64,000 nt of DNA from Bacteroidia bacterium (GCA_026414975.1 JAOAHZ010000006.1:124001-188000), one strand, 5' to 3'. Positions 1 through 9,266 are shown, counted from the first letter of the stretch. Notes: generated from the sequence alone by a model not told the origin. Translations and numbers: made by a program.

Positions 1-703
1 GCGCCGTGTGGGGGCGTAGCCTTTTTCTTAGGAAATCCCCCCATGGCCCTGTGGCATTGATTAGAAAGTCTCCCGACTCTACATATCGCTCCCCTCCAGC
101 CGTTTCTACACATACACGGACTTCATCCTTGACAACCTCTATATCCATCACCCTATGATAGGTACGAATATCTACTCCAAATCGCTGCCTCAAGTATAGA
201 GCTAAATGGACAGCATACAACCTATCTTCAAACTGACCATCCCAATAAAGCCACCCCCCTATAAACTTTCTGTAAGCTATCGGGAAGTATTCATAAAATG
301 CTTTCATGTCAATCCACTCCTTGGGAGCAAGGCGATAAGGGTAGCTTAGATAGTCGTAGAGAGTGAGCCCTATTCCATAGTATATCTTATCAGCTTTATT
401 GGCAACAGGTAAAATTATAGGCAGCTTAGCGCACAAATGTGGATGACTTTCTATCATCCACTTTCGCTCACGGAGCGCTTCTCGGACTAAGTGCCAGTCG
501 CTCAGTCGTAAGGTCTTTATAGCTGATTCTAAGTAGCGTATACCACCATGAATCAGTTTGGTAGAAGTCGTCGAAGTGCCTCCGCCGATGTCCTGGGCTT
601 CAAATATCACGACTTTCCATCCTCGTCGCGCTGCGGCTAAGGCTGTGCCTAAGCCGCTACTCCCTCCGCCGGCTATCAGTAGCTTCCGTTGCGAGCTTTC
701 CAT
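1..703 (-). CDS. glpD: Aerobic glycerol-3-phosphate dehydrogenase, N-terminal part (cut by window edge)
   Basis: FAD enzyme that oxidises sn-glycerol 3-phosphate to dihydroxyacetone phosphate at the membrane and passes electrons to quinone. The N-terminal 234 residues are visible. They open with the FAD-binding Rossmann motif AGGGSSGLG (residues 11-19) and the GlpD signature GTSTTSTKLIHGGIRYLE (42-59), in a frame with no stop to the window edge. The start ATG (701-703) lies inside the 3' end of the upstream membrane-protein gene (47-nt overlap), so translation is probably coupled; it is the last visible gene of an operon starting at 6356. The C-terminal half is outside the window. The signature makes GlpD much more likely than other FAD oxidoreductases. 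Confidence 0.9.
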   Translation of the reverse strand, partial: MESSQRKLLIAGGGSSGLGTALAAARRGWKVVIFEAQDIGGGTSTTSTKLIHGGIRYLESAIKTLRLSDWHLVREALRERKWMIESHPHLCAKLPIILPVANKADKIYYGIGLTLYDYLSYPYRLAPKEWIDMKAFYEYFPIAYRKFIGGWLYWDGQFEDRLYAVHLALYLRQRFGVDIRTYHRVMDIEVVKDEVRVCVETAGGERYVESGDFLINATGPWGDFLRKRLRPHTA

Positions 704-2033
704 AGGTCGCAAAAAGCACAGTGTAAAAGAAAAGTACACCGGGCACTCTATAGCGTACTAAGTTTCCAAAGTTACCTGAGGTAAGCCCCATCATGAAAAT
801 AAAAAATATCGCAAATATCATGAGGAGTCGACTCCATTTGTGAGCGATGATTTGCTTTAGGACTAGCCCTATCCCGTGTCTAAACAGCCCATATAGGGTG
901 ATTATGAGCAAAGCCGTGGTTTCCAGAGCAGCGAGTAGAATAGCGCCCTTTTTAGCTTCCCAGATGAATGGGCGAAGTAGGCCCGTGTAAAAGGCAATAG
1001 GAAACTTAGACAGTATGCCCGGTATGCTCGGCTCAAAATCACCTATGTCGTACACACTGCCGCCTGTTTCTACGTAATAGCTCTCGTTTCTTGTCAAGTC
1101 TAACTTAACTATGTACGCTTGCTGAAGTATGTTTTCGAAGCTGTATTTCCGGCTTGCTTCAGCCGCCAGGCTAAGGATATACAGAGTCAAACCTAAAACA
1201 ATGGGTATTGTCATGAGGTAGAGTATGTAAGAAAAAATGCTGCTCTTGAACTTTTCGCCGACATGCTGAACAGTTAAGAGTCCGAATATCGGTATTAGGC
1301 TTATAAGTATGTAAGGCTTGACCGCATACGAAAAGTACAAAAGAACCAGTGCACCTATTTTATCCAGTATGGTGGCTTGTTCTAAAAAGAGCTTGCGCAT
1401 GCCGTAAAGGACAAATAGGAGGGCGAAAGACTCCTTGAAAGGAAGGGCTATCCAAGATAGGACGGAGGGTAGAAACAGTATTGGAATAGCTGTCTTTTCC
1501 CAAGAAGTGGGATATATTTTGTGAAGAGCTAAGTAGAACCTAAATGAGCCGTAGAAGGAGTAAGTAGAGAATAGAGCAATCACGCCGTTCACGGAGCCGA
1601 GAGCTGCGAGGGCAAAAGGAAAAGTAAGAATGCCCACCGTCTGAGAGGCATAATCCGGTGTGTAAGTCAAGGATATGCCGTTATTCACCCAAAAAGATAG
1701 AAACTCAGGTGAGGTGTTGAAGTAATCTGTGTAGCTTCTGTGTAGGGTGGAATAGAGTAGGTACTCTATAGTTTGCCAGGGTCTCAGAGAAAAAGATTGA
1801 GCCAGGCTTATAGAGTCGCCTATGTAATGAATAACATCTCCACCACCGTAGTAGAGCAGGTAAAAGTAATAGGTGAAAAAAGCGCCCCCCACTCGCAAAA
1901 TCCAAGCCCAAAAAGCTATGCGGTGTAGCCCCCTAAGCGTGTTTATTCGTCTCTTGAGTGGATAGACAGCGGTTGCGTAGCCTATGAATATGGCAAGTAG
2001 GCCGATGAAAGCATCAAAAATCAGGCCTATCAT
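657..2033 (-). CDS. Polytopic membrane protein, function unknown
   Basis: A 458-residue protein with roughly ten or more hydrophobic segments spread over its length, starting with a membrane segment right after the initiator Met. Polar loops are short except for a stretch around residues 65-115 rich in Tyr/Ser/Thr. The layout recalls polysaccharide polymerase or lipid-linked sugar transferase families (Wzy-like, EpsG-like), but I see no diagnostic motif, so I assign no function. Its ATG overlaps the hemW stop codon as ATGA (2030-2033) and its 3' end overlaps glpD, so it is translated within the M1 peptidase-rlmE-hemW-glpD operon. Confidence 0.8.
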   Translation of the reverse strand: MIGLIFDAFIGLLAIFIGYATAVYPLKRRINTLRGLHRIAFWAWILRVGGAFFTYYFYLLYYGGGDVIHYIGDSISLAQSFSLRPWQTIEYLLYSTLHRSYTDYFNTSPEFLSFWVNNGISLTYTPDYASQTVGILTFPFALAALGSVNGVIALFSTYSFYGSFRFYLALHKIYPTSWEKTAIPILFLPSVLSWIALPFKESFALLFVLYGMRKLFLEQATILDKIGALVLLYFSYAVKPYILISLIPIFGLLTVQHVGEKFKSSIFSYILYLMTIPIVLGLTLYILSLAAEASRKYSFENILQQAYIVKLDLTRNESYYVETGGSVYDIGDFEPSIPGILSKFPIAFYTGLLRPFIWEAKKGAILLAALETTALLIITLYGLFRHGIGLVLKQIIAHKWSRLLMIFAIFFIFMMGLTSGNFGNLVRYRVPGVLFFYTVLFATYGKLATEATDSRRRE

Positions 2034-3220
2034 GCTGAGATGACCTTCTCTAAATGGCTCTCCACCTCTAAAATAAGTCTATCGGACAGGAGTGCACCTT
2101 GAGGGGTGAGGTGATATGTATCATTTATCCTCTTCAGCCAGCCCCTTTGAACCGCTGAGTCCAAAAGCCCGAACACATAATCAGCTTTTTCTCCTATATG
2201 TTGGCGGATCTGCATAGAGGATAGGCCCAGCTTAGTACGAAACTGGGTGATCCATAGTTCCATTCTCAGGTCATCGAGTGATAAAGCCTCCCAGTAAGCT
2301 ACGGGATAGATTCCCGATTCCAGCTGGCTTAGATAGGTTTTGATCGAACGGGTATTAGCCCAGCGTACTTCTGGTAGATAGCTATGAGCGCTTGGTCCCA
2401 ATCCTATGTACGGCTTTCGTTGCCAATACCGCCAGTTATGCTGAGATTCATGACCCGGGCGGGCCCAGTTTGATATCTCATACCAAGTGAAGCCCGCTTT
2501 TCCTAAAACTTCATGGATGCTTAGGTACGATTGGGCATAGGTTTCCTCTTCTACAGGGGCAAAGCGTCCTAAACGCAACTTTTTATAGAGTACGGTTTTT
2601 TCTTCTATTGTGAGTCCATACGCTGAGAGATGGGGGATGTTGTAACTCAACAAAAACTCAATATCTGAAACGACGTGCTCGCTGCGTTGTCCGGGGACAC
2701 CAAAGATGAGGTCTGCACTCCACGTGGTGAAGCCCGACTTATAGAGATAGTTTATAGCTCGGCGGGCTATCTCTGGGTCATGGAATCGTCCAAGGGTGTG
2801 TAGAACTTGAGGATAAAAGCTCTGTATACCCACGCTTAGGCGGGTGACGCCTCTTCTAAGCCAAAAGGATAACGATTCGGGTGTTATGTCTTCGGGGTTA
2901 GCCTCTATCGTGACTTCCTTTGGCGTATAGGTAGGGAGCTGCTCCAGCCGGCGGAAAATCTTGTCCCACAAGGGCAAGGGTAGCCAACTCGGTGTGCCTC
3001 CTCCGAAGAATACGGTTTCGATAGGAAATGCTTCTAATAAAACAGCGTAATGATCTATCTCGCAAAGAAGGGCTTCAGTGTAGGCCTCCATGAAGCTGGC
3101 GCGGGGGGTGAAGTAAAAATCACAGTAATGGCAGGCACGCCTGCAGAAGGGCACGTGGATGTATAAGCCAAGCGTCTCTATGGAGCCTAAAGACGCTTTT
3201 TCAAGCCAAGGAGGAAGCAT
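2030..3220 (-). CDS. hemW: Radical SAM protein HemW (heme chaperone; coproporphyrinogen III oxidase-like)
   Basis: A 396-residue radical SAM protein. The 4Fe-4S motif C26-x3-C30-x2-C33 sits in LYIHVPFCRRACHYCDF, typical of HemW rather than of true HemN, which carries an extra Cys just after the motif. Also visible are the FFGGGTPSWL glycine-rich SAM site, EANPED, and LSVGIQSFYPQVLHTLGR, all standard for the HemN/HemW family. By family knowledge HemW delivers heme to respiratory enzymes and does not oxidise coproporphyrinogen. The start ATG lies 34 nt inside rlmE; about 18 residues precede the conserved LYIHVPF, so a slightly later start is possible. Confidence 0.92.
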   Translation of the reverse strand: MLPPWLEKASLGSIETLGLYIHVPFCRRACHYCDFYFTPRASFMEAYTEALLCEIDHYAVLLEAFPIETVFFGGGTPSWLPLPLWDKIFRRLEQLPTYTPKEVTIEANPEDITPESLSFWLRRGVTRLSVGIQSFYPQVLHTLGRFHDPEIARRAINYLYKSGFTTWSADLIFGVPGQRSEHVVSDIEFLLSYNIPHLSAYGLTIEEKTVLYKKLRLGRFAPVEEETYAQSYLSIHEVLGKAGFTWYEISNWARPGHESQHNWRYWQRKPYIGLGPSAHSYLPEVRWANTRSIKTYLSQLESGIYPVAYWEALSLDDLRMELWITQFRTKLGLSSMQIRQHIGEKADYVFGLLDSAVQRGWLKRINDTYHLTPQGALLSDRLILEVESHLEKVISA

Positions 3221-3768
3221 TCTGTGCTTCCCTTGCGAGTCGCAGGGGGGCGAACGATATGGACAGTCTCAAAAGTCTGCTGGGCAGCCTGCCTCAGTCG
3301 CTGAAGCTCGGGTCCTTCTAAAAGCTTGGCTATCCAGAACCCTCCCCTGCGAGTAAATCGCTGAGCTAAAAAGAGGCTGCGCTCCACCAAGAGGGCTGAG
3401 CGGCTCTGGTCAGTGGGTCGGCTACCCGTCGTTGAGGGAGCCATGTCAGATATGACTGCATCCCAAAGCTTTTCTTGTAAAAGACTTTCCAATTCAGGAG
3501 ACCATACATCCATTTGAATAGTTTGGAGGTTAGGTCTGGATAAGCGAATGGTTTGTAAATCTACGGCGAGTATGAAGCCTTCGGGTCCGACCTTTTCTAA
3601 AAGGTACTGGGTCCATGAGCCGGGGGCCGCCCCTAAATCTACAACCTTCATTCCCCGATGGAAGAGCCTGTACTTTTGGTCTATGGCTTGGAGTTTATAG
3701 ACGGAGCGGGCAAGATAACCTTCTGATTTGGCTCGTCGGAAGTGAAAGTCATGGGGTTGATATTTCAT
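3187..3768 (-). CDS. rlmE: 23S rRNA 2'-O-methyltransferase RlmE (FtsJ/RrmJ)
   Basis: A 193-residue SAM-dependent 2'-O-ribose methyltransferase, expected to modify U2552 of 23S rRNA late in 50S assembly. The SAM site is VVDLGAAPGSWTQYLLEKVG (42-61). The catalytic tetrad K-D-K-E can be placed at K25, D108 (ISDMAPSTTG), K148 (WIAKLLEG) and E183 (RKGSTECF). Length fits the family. The ATG overlaps the stop of the aminopeptidase gene as ATGA (3765-3768), so it is coupled to it. A few bacterial FtsJ-like proteins have other targets, but here the full tetrad and size favour RlmE. Confidence 0.93.
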   Translation of the reverse strand: MKYQPHDFHFRRAKSEGYLARSVYKLQAIDQKYRLFHRGMKVVDLGAAPGSWTQYLLEKVGPEGFILAVDLQTIRLSRPNLQTIQMDVWSPELESLLQEKLWDAVISDMAPSTTGSRPTDQSRSALLVERSLFLAQRFTRRGGFWIAKLLEGPELQRLRQAAQQTFETVHIVRPPATRKGSTECFLLGLKKRL

Positions 3769-6356
3769 AGCAGACGCTGATAGATAGAACGCAGTTGAGG
3801 ATGTTTCTCCTCCTGCTTGAGCTGACGCAAAAAAGTAGCTACCTCAGGTTCTCGGCCGAGTCGTATTTTGAGGTATTGTACCATTTGTAGGCGCAGATAC
3901 CAGGGGTTTTCTTTCCGGGCGATTTGTTGCATGAGAGTAAAAAGGCGTTCTCGCTGTGAAGGGGTACGTTGGTAGGCCAATACGAGAAGGGCAATGGACT
4001 GGGCGCGACTGCTCAATCCCGCCAAACAGGGATGTCGGTCTATAAGCAGGCTTGTGGCTTGGGTATCTCCGCCCTGGAGGAGTAGAGTGGCTGAGACCAG
4101 AAAGATGTCTTCGGAGGAGGAGTTTAGGCGGCGGCGTGCCTCTGCTAAAGCCGCTATACTGTCTATTTGAAACAAGCCGACCAATCCATAGCTCTGCACA
4201 TCGCTGCTACTATCGCTTAGCGCTGTCGTAAGCGCATCTCTCCACGAGGAGAGGGAGAGGAGGCCCTGTTGGGCGGCGTTTATTAAGAAGCCCCACGCCG
4301 CTGCTCGGACGCGAGCATGGGGATCGCGTATAGCTTCCCGGGCCAAGGGGATGACCTGTTGCACCGCCTCAGAGTCCGCTAAGAGTTGTAGGGCTTCCCA
4401 CACCCCTTCTCTCCAGGGTGCTCCGCCGCGTCGATAGGCGCTCAGCAGCCGGTTGAGCATTTCGCTATCGCTGCTGAGATAAGCTTGAATCTCCGAGAGA
4501 GCCTCAATGCGCTGCCAGAAATACCTTCCTTCAGAGACTATTTCATTCCACCACTTCAAGGGGTAGTCGCGTGTCGTGCGCCCTATGAAGAGGCGCTTGG
4601 GATCCACATCTACAAAGCGTATTCCCGACCGAGCTAACTGAATCGTGGTATCCCCTAAAAACTCAAAGGGTATCTCCTCATAGCCTTCAGCTGACAAAAC
4701 GGCTATAGACAGTCTATACCTATAGGGGCCGCGCAAGGTGTCATAGTCCCGCTGTCTTATGCTCAAAACCGCTGTATCTCCAGCCCTTTCGCCCTTGATT
4801 ATCATCCGTACTTCATCTGGCCGTCTGAAGTGCTGGTCAAAAAACCACGTCCAGTCTTCGCCTGTAACCTTTTCAAATGCATGCCGCAGGTGGTCTATGT
4901 CAGCCGCTTTGTAGGCATTATCCATAAGGTACTGCTTCAGCGAGAGAAAAAAAGCAGAGTCGCCCACTAAGTTTCTCAGAAGATGAAGCGTGAGTCCGCC
5001 CTTTTGATAACTATGGGCATCAAACATGCTCATGGGGTCTCCATAGTTGAATCGGATGAGAGGGACTTTTTTCTCGCGAGCTTCGGCTGTATAGGTAAAG
5101 AAGGCTTCTCGTCGATGCCCCTCCGCCGCCTCTATGCCCTCAGCATGCTCTAACCAAAGGTATTCGGAGTAATCAGCAAAGCTCTCGTTCAGAGGCAGTT
5201 GAGCCCAGCTCTCACACGTCACTAAGTCCCCAAACCAGTGATGGAATAACTCATGCGCTATGACATCTTCACGATGGACGGTGAGGGCCTTGGCCCTGTC
5301 GTAGAAAAGGATGTCCCCATGAACTACGGCCGTTGTATTTTCCATGGCTCCCGAAACGAACTCTCGCACGATAACCTGACTATACTTGGGCCAGGGATAC
5401 TCCACGCCTAAGCGATTAGAGAAAAACTCCAACATCTGAGGCGTGCGACCAAAAATTGCCTGAGCATGTGTGGCCCAGTTAGGCTCTATGTAGTAAGACA
5501 CCTCTTTCTTTCGCCATGTGTCCTTGATGACCTGAAAATTCCCGACGATTAGGGCGAAGAGGTAAGGGGCATGAGGCTGTTTGAGTTCCCAGCAGTCTTG
5601 GCGCAAGCCATTAGGGAGCTTTTTTTGAGACGCGAGCACGCCGTTGGAAAGGGAGACAAGGGAGTCTTCTATCGTGATGCAGAGGCGCTGGGTGGTTTTC
5701 TGATTAGGCGCATCCAGCGTGGGAAACCAGGCTGAGGCTGATTCGGGCTCGCCTTGAGTCCAGAATTGCCGAGGCACACAAGGGCGCTCTCCCTTGGGAT
5801 TGATGAAGTAGCCTCCCTTACGTCCGCCTATAGCCGAGGAACCTCCCTCACCGATTTTCTCGGGCTGTGCCCTGTAGCGAAGGTATATGGTCAGAGTGTC
5901 TTGGCTCGTGTAAGCCTTATCTAAGGTGAGATAGAGTTTGAGAGTATCGTAGCGGTGGCTTACAACTTTCCCTTTCTCTGGCCGAAGAAGTCGTATCTCT
6001 TCTATCTGGAACGATTTGGCATCCAAGACAAGCTCTTGCTGAGGACTGAAGTAGGGGCGCAAAGTAATCCAGGCTTCTCCAGGTATTTCTTGACGCTCCC
6101 AATCCAGGGATAAGGAGAGTTCTGTATGGAGGAGCTGCCAGCGCATCGGATAGCTGCCTTGATAGATTTTAGCTTTGTGAGGTAAGAGTAGAGTGTCTGC
6201 TGTTTGACTCCGTTCGCTTTCAATCAGCTCTGTAAAGGATTGCAGCAAAGAATCCTCTTCTGATTCTGATTGGAGGGACTGAGTAGGAGGGTGAGCTTTG
6301 CGAGTGCAAGCGACTATCAGGAGGAGAACGCACACTCCCTTGGAGAGGGCCTTCAT
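3765..6356 (-). CDS. M1 family aminopeptidase, predicted lipoprotein
   Basis: An 863-residue gluzincin aminopeptidase that removes N-terminal residues from peptides, using one zinc. A lipoprotein signal is present (hydrophobic stretch ending LLIVAC, Cys17), so it should be anchored in the envelope. The substrate motif GAMEN is near residue 338, the zinc site HELFHHWFG near 368 and the third ligand Glu in NESFADY about 19 residues on. The last 250 residues are helical and repeat-like (DPHARVRAAAWGFL), resembling HEAT repeats as in other M1 enzymes. It heads the five-gene operon running to the window start and is read from a box at 6361-6368 only 4 nt upstream, so the mRNA is probably leaderless. 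Confidence 0.93.
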   Translation of the reverse strand: MKALSKGVCVLLLIVACTRKAHPPTQSLQSESEEDSLLQSFTELIESERSQTADTLLLPHKAKIYQGSYPMRWQLLHTELSLSLDWERQEIPGEAWITLRPYFSPQQELVLDAKSFQIEEIRLLRPEKGKVVSHRYDTLKLYLTLDKAYTSQDTLTIYLRYRAQPEKIGEGGSSAIGGRKGGYFINPKGERPCVPRQFWTQGEPESASAWFPTLDAPNQKTTQRLCITIEDSLVSLSNGVLASQKKLPNGLRQDCWELKQPHAPYLFALIVGNFQVIKDTWRKKEVSYYIEPNWATHAQAIFGRTPQMLEFFSNRLGVEYPWPKYSQVIVREFVSGAMENTTAVVHGDILFYDRAKALTVHREDVIAHELFHHWFGDLVTCESWAQLPLNESFADYSEYLWLEHAEGIEAAEGHRREAFFTYTAEAREKKVPLIRFNYGDPMSMFDAHSYQKGGLTLHLLRNLVGDSAFFLSLKQYLMDNAYKAADIDHLRHAFEKVTGEDWTWFFDQHFRRPDEVRMIIKGERAGDTAVLSIRQRDYDTLRGPYRYRLSIAVLSAEGYEEIPFEFLGDTTIQLARSGIRFVDVDPKRLFIGRTTRDYPLKWWNEIVSEGRYFWQRIEALSEIQAYLSSDSEMLNRLLSAYRRGGAPWREGVWEALQLLADSEAVQQVIPLAREAIRDPHARVRAAAWGFLINAAQQGLLSLSSWRDALTTALSDSSSDVQSYGLVGLFQIDSIAALAEARRRLNSSSEDIFLVSATLLLQGGDTQATSLLIDRHPCLAGLSSRAQSIALLVLAYQRTPSQRERLFTLMQQIARKENPWYLRLQMVQYLKIRLGREPEVATFLRQLKQEEKHPQLRSIYQRLL

Positions 6357-6360
6357 GATA

Positions 6361-6368
6361 CAAAGGTA
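6361..6368 (-). promoter_or_regulatory. -7 box TACCTTTG of the M1 peptidase operon
   Basis: On the minus strand TACCTTTG is followed by 4 nt (tatc) and then the ATG at 6356. It matches the Bacteroidota -7 consensus TAnnTTTG; the start codon falls where transcription would begin. Confidence 0.7.
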
Positions 6369-6385
6369 GGAAGATGAAGCTCTTG

Positions 6386-6393
6386 TATCTTTG
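6386..6393 (+). promoter_or_regulatory. -7 box TATCTTTG of the CcmD-like gene
   Basis: TATCTTTG, 4 nt, then the ATG at 6398. It is back to back with the box at 6361-6368, so 41 bp hold two divergent promoters with no room for leaders. Confidence 0.65.
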
Positions 6394-6397
6394 TGGT

Positions 6398-6532
6398 ATG
6401 AAGGAGTGGCTCATGAGTGGTGATAAGATCAATACAGTCGTGGTGGTTTTGCTGGTGATATGGATGGGATTGGCGATACATCTGTGGAGGCTGACTCGTC
6501 GGGTGGAGCGGTTAGAGCGGGGTAGGGGATAG
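6398..6532 (+). CDS. CcmD-like single-pass membrane micro-protein
   Basis: A 44-residue protein: short polar N-terminus (MKEWLMSGDKIN), one hydrophobic segment (VVVVLLVIWMGLAIHLW) and a basic amphipathic tail (RLTRRVERLERG). This layout, including the N-terminal DKI and the tail RxxRRxxxLE, matches the CcmD family of Bacteroidota, a small helper of cytochrome c maturation that sits with CcmA-B-C. No other ccm gene is in the window, so the link to heme export is by resemblance only. Support for a real gene is the perfect promoter box 4 nt upstream and an isolated position in a divergent intergenic space. It is followed at once by a G-tract element. Confidence 0.65.
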   Translation: MKEWLMSGDKINTVVVVLLVIWMGLAIHLWRLTRRVERLERGRG

Positions 6533-6533
6533 T

Positions 6534-6546
6534 GGGGGGGGCGGCA
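6534..6546. repeat. Half copy of the G-tract palindrome (G8CGGCA)
   Basis: Thirteen bases, eight G then CGGCA, identical to the first 13 bases of the palindrome at 59469. The returning arm is absent; the next bases are CTCAAATAATC. It starts two bases after the CcmD-like stop codon, between convergent genes like the two full copies. It may be a decayed copy or a chance match. Confidence 0.3.
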
Positions 6547-6734
6547 CTCAAATAATCTTTGAAGATTGACCTCCCTCAACCTCCAAGCGGTCTCTGTCCC
6601 CTTCCTTAGAAGAAGCCCCTCGCCCGCAAGAGCCCAGCGTGGCTTATACCTTCTACCTTAGCTAGAGCCTCCTTTTATTATCCAGAAGGTACTACTGATG
6701 GCGCATAGAGCTGAGAGAGGCCAAGCAGCCCACC

Positions 6735-9185
6735 TTACCAGCTTTCCTCATCACTCTGCGCTGGCATGCGCCGTTTTCTCCAGAAGTTCTCGCTGGCTTT
6801 CGTTTGTTGATACCGGATCTGAACTCCGAAGAGGCGAAAGGGTACCCCAGTGATATTCTCCTGAAAGAAGCCGGGGCCTTGCAGACGCGTGTAGAATCTC
6901 AGGTATTGATAGAAGGGGTTATACAGAATGGCTCCGATTGACCAGCGCCCGCTGGCGAAAGTTTTTCTTACACCTAGTTCTTGAAACATGAAGACAGGTC
7001 TCAAGCCCTGGAGGGAGATTCGGGGCGAGTTGTAGTTTCCAGACAGCTCAGCTGTCCAAGAAGGGGCAGGACGCCATTGTATGGAGCCTCTCAGGGTATA
7101 TTGCCAGCCGGAGTTTCTGAGGATGTGCCCACTCAAGTCAGCTTGGGCCTGTACCCATTCTAACTCCCCGCTACCTTGAAGGGTTAGTTTATCGGAGAAA
7201 AAGCTGCGCCGGAAAAACAGATTTGCTCCGTAAAGTCGTCGTTTCCCAGCATTCAGAAATGTTGTGTTAGTTACGCCGTTTGCGTCTACAAACGTATATT
7301 CCTGCACTGCATTCTGTGTTTGGCGTCCGTAGAGCGTCACGAACGGAAAGAAGCCCAACTCTAAGGAGTGGGTGATTTCAGGGCCGAGGTTAGGGTTTCC
7401 GTATTGGATGTTTCGAGGGTCAGATGCATCTACGAAAGGGTTGAGCTCTTGAAGCCAGGGACGACGGATTCGCTGACTGTAACTAATCTGTAGAGGGAAA
7501 AGGCCCTTGACGCTATAGCTGACAAGCAAGTTAGGGAAGAGGTTCTGGTAGCTTTGACGGAAAGGCAGCGTACCTCGTAGAAAAAGGGCGTCGTTGTAGG
7601 TGTATTCATGTCGTAAGCCTCCCTTTACAAGCCAACGGTCCTTGCTCCAAGACAGCGAGACATAAGCGGCTGGTATCCATTGTACATAAGTTAGGGTATC
7701 TTGTCTTTGTGGAACAAGGAGATACGCTTCCCTGAGGCGGTCGTATCGCTCGTAGGCAAATCCCGTGCCCAGCCCTCTCAGGTTGAGTCGCAAACCTGTT
7801 TCCAGCTTCCACCGCTGGGAGAAAGGACGGCTGTAATCGGCCTGGAATTGCCCCTCCCAAGAAGGTCCTGAGTTGCGACTCCGTTCTCGCAAGAAGAAGG
7901 TGTCGAGGGCTGATAGCTGGTCTAAGATATAGCGCTGTTCTCTCCACCCATAACCGCCTTGGATGGAGAGAAAGAGCTCTTCGCCGGGGCGGTGAGACGG
8001 GCGATGCGTGAAGTCAAGGTTTGCATTGACGCCGAAGTCTTGGCTGGGAAACTGAGCCGACCTGGTGTAGCTCACTCCGTCAAAAGCTCCACCCGCCCAG
8101 CTTACGCGTAAGTCATTGGTACGGATGAAGGACAGATCACGCAAGTTGACCCCCCAACTAAAGGTGCTTGCAGCATTCTGGACATATTCGCCACCATAGA
8201 AGAGATTGGTAGCAAATCGTCTCGGTAAAAATGCGCCGTCTTGGCGTAGTTCGGTTATTCCATTCCATGTCTCTTGTCGCCTGTAAAACTGTGTGTAACC
8301 CGTGCCGGCATAGCGGTAGCGCCCCCCTAAGTTTAGGGTATGGGACCAGCGTCCGACCTTAGCTCCTAAGGTCAGATTTCCGTTAGCAAACTGGTTAGAG
8401 ATGCCTGCATTTCCAGAGAAGGAGATGCCTTCTAAACGATTGCGTTTGAGGACGATGTTGAGGATGACGGCGCCTTCAGCTTCATAGCGAGCAGAGGGGT
8501 TAGTAATGAGTTCTATCCGCTCTATCTGGTCGGCTGGGATGGCGCGCAGGGCGTCCCCAGGGTTATTAGCGAAGAGGAGGGAAGGCTTGCCATCCACATA
8601 TACCCGCACAGCTCCACTACCCCTCACTTCAATCCGGCCATCTAAATCTACATTCACGGCGGGTATTTTCCGCAGCGCGTCTATTGCGTCGCCTCCTTGA
8701 AGGGTAGGGTCCTTCTGGGGCGAATAAACGATCTTCTCGGGTTGATACTCAACCGGTCCGCGTTGAGCTTGAATTTCTACAGCCTGGAGCTCTACCCCTA
8801 CTTCACTGATATAGAGTGTGCCAAGGTTGAGGTCAGGGCGAATGGACGTGGTCTCCACGAGCTTCTGTATAGGGGCGTAGCCTAAGGGCTGTATTTTCAG
8901 TTGATAGCGTCCGATAGGAACATCCCGCAAAGTGAAAGCTCCCGTTTCATCGGACAGCGTTCCCGCAATCAGCTTATCTCCACGATAGAGAGACACGGAT
9001 ACATAAGGGAGAGCTTCCCGAGTGATGCTATCGCGAAGGACCCCTCGTATGGTACCCTTCAAGATGGCTTCGGGGCGTGTAGCAGGCTCTCCCCCCTCTT
9101 GCCTTCCACCTGGACGAAAGCCGCCCGGGGCTCCGGGAGGTTGAGCCCATAGGAGCCCCGCCCAGACAAGTAGCCATCCTCTCAT
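6735..9185 (-). CDS. Outer-membrane beta-barrel protein with carboxypeptidase-regulatory and plug domains (TonB-receptor-like)
   Basis: An 816-residue exported protein. The signal peptide is short and ends LLWAQ (residues 11-15). Next come a Gly/Pro/Arg-rich linker, a carboxypeptidase-regulatory-like domain (about 45-120; GVLRDSITREALPYVSV, GAFTLRDVPIGRYQLKI), a plug-like domain (about 140-250; IPADQIERIELITNPSARYEA) and a long barrel of alternating strands to the C-terminus. This is the layout of the OMP_b-brl family of TonB-dependent-receptor-like proteins, common in Bacteroidota and often of unknown ligand. I see no clear TonB box. Gene stands alone: convergent with the CcmD-like gene, divergent from leucyl aminopeptidase. 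No TAnnTTTG box is visible upstream. Confidence 0.88.
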   Translation of the reverse strand: MRGWLLVWAGLLWAQPPGAPGGFRPGGRQEGGEPATRPEAILKGTIRGVLRDSITREALPYVSVSLYRGDKLIAGTLSDETGAFTLRDVPIGRYQLKIQPLGYAPIQKLVETTSIRPDLNLGTLYISEVGVELQAVEIQAQRGPVEYQPEKIVYSPQKDPTLQGGDAIDALRKIPAVNVDLDGRIEVRGSGAVRVYVDGKPSLLFANNPGDALRAIPADQIERIELITNPSARYEAEGAVILNIVLKRNRLEGISFSGNAGISNQFANGNLTLGAKVGRWSHTLNLGGRYRYAGTGYTQFYRRQETWNGITELRQDGAFLPRRFATNLFYGGEYVQNAASTFSWGVNLRDLSFIRTNDLRVSWAGGAFDGVSYTRSAQFPSQDFGVNANLDFTHRPSHRPGEELFLSIQGGYGWREQRYILDQLSALDTFFLRERSRNSGPSWEGQFQADYSRPFSQRWKLETGLRLNLRGLGTGFAYERYDRLREAYLLVPQRQDTLTYVQWIPAAYVSLSWSKDRWLVKGGLRHEYTYNDALFLRGTLPFRQSYQNLFPNLLVSYSVKGLFPLQISYSQRIRRPWLQELNPFVDASDPRNIQYGNPNLGPEITHSLELGFFPFVTLYGRQTQNAVQEYTFVDANGVTNTTFLNAGKRRLYGANLFFRRSFFSDKLTLQGSGELEWVQAQADLSGHILRNSGWQYTLRGSIQWRPAPSWTAELSGNYNSPRISLQGLRPVFMFQELGVRKTFASGRWSIGAILYNPFYQYLRFYTRLQGPGFFQENITGVPFRLFGVQIRYQQTKASENFWRKRRMPAQSDEESW

Positions 9186-9258
9186 GCTACTATGAGAGCC
9201 AGAGCAAGACCTTCAGGTTTAATTCGTATCTCTTCGCGATCTCTAATGGGTGTTAGAC

Positions 9259-9266
9259 TAACTTTG
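9259..9266 (+). promoter_or_regulatory. -7 box TAACTTTG of leucyl aminopeptidase
   Basis: TAACTTTG, 6 nt, then ATG 9273. This decides the start among several in-frame ATGs. Confidence 0.55.

Noticed and set aside
558..761. Plus-strand open frame opposite glpD and the membrane-protein gene
   Set aside because: Lies wholly on the antisense side of two better frames and has low-complexity Pro/Ala/Lys content.
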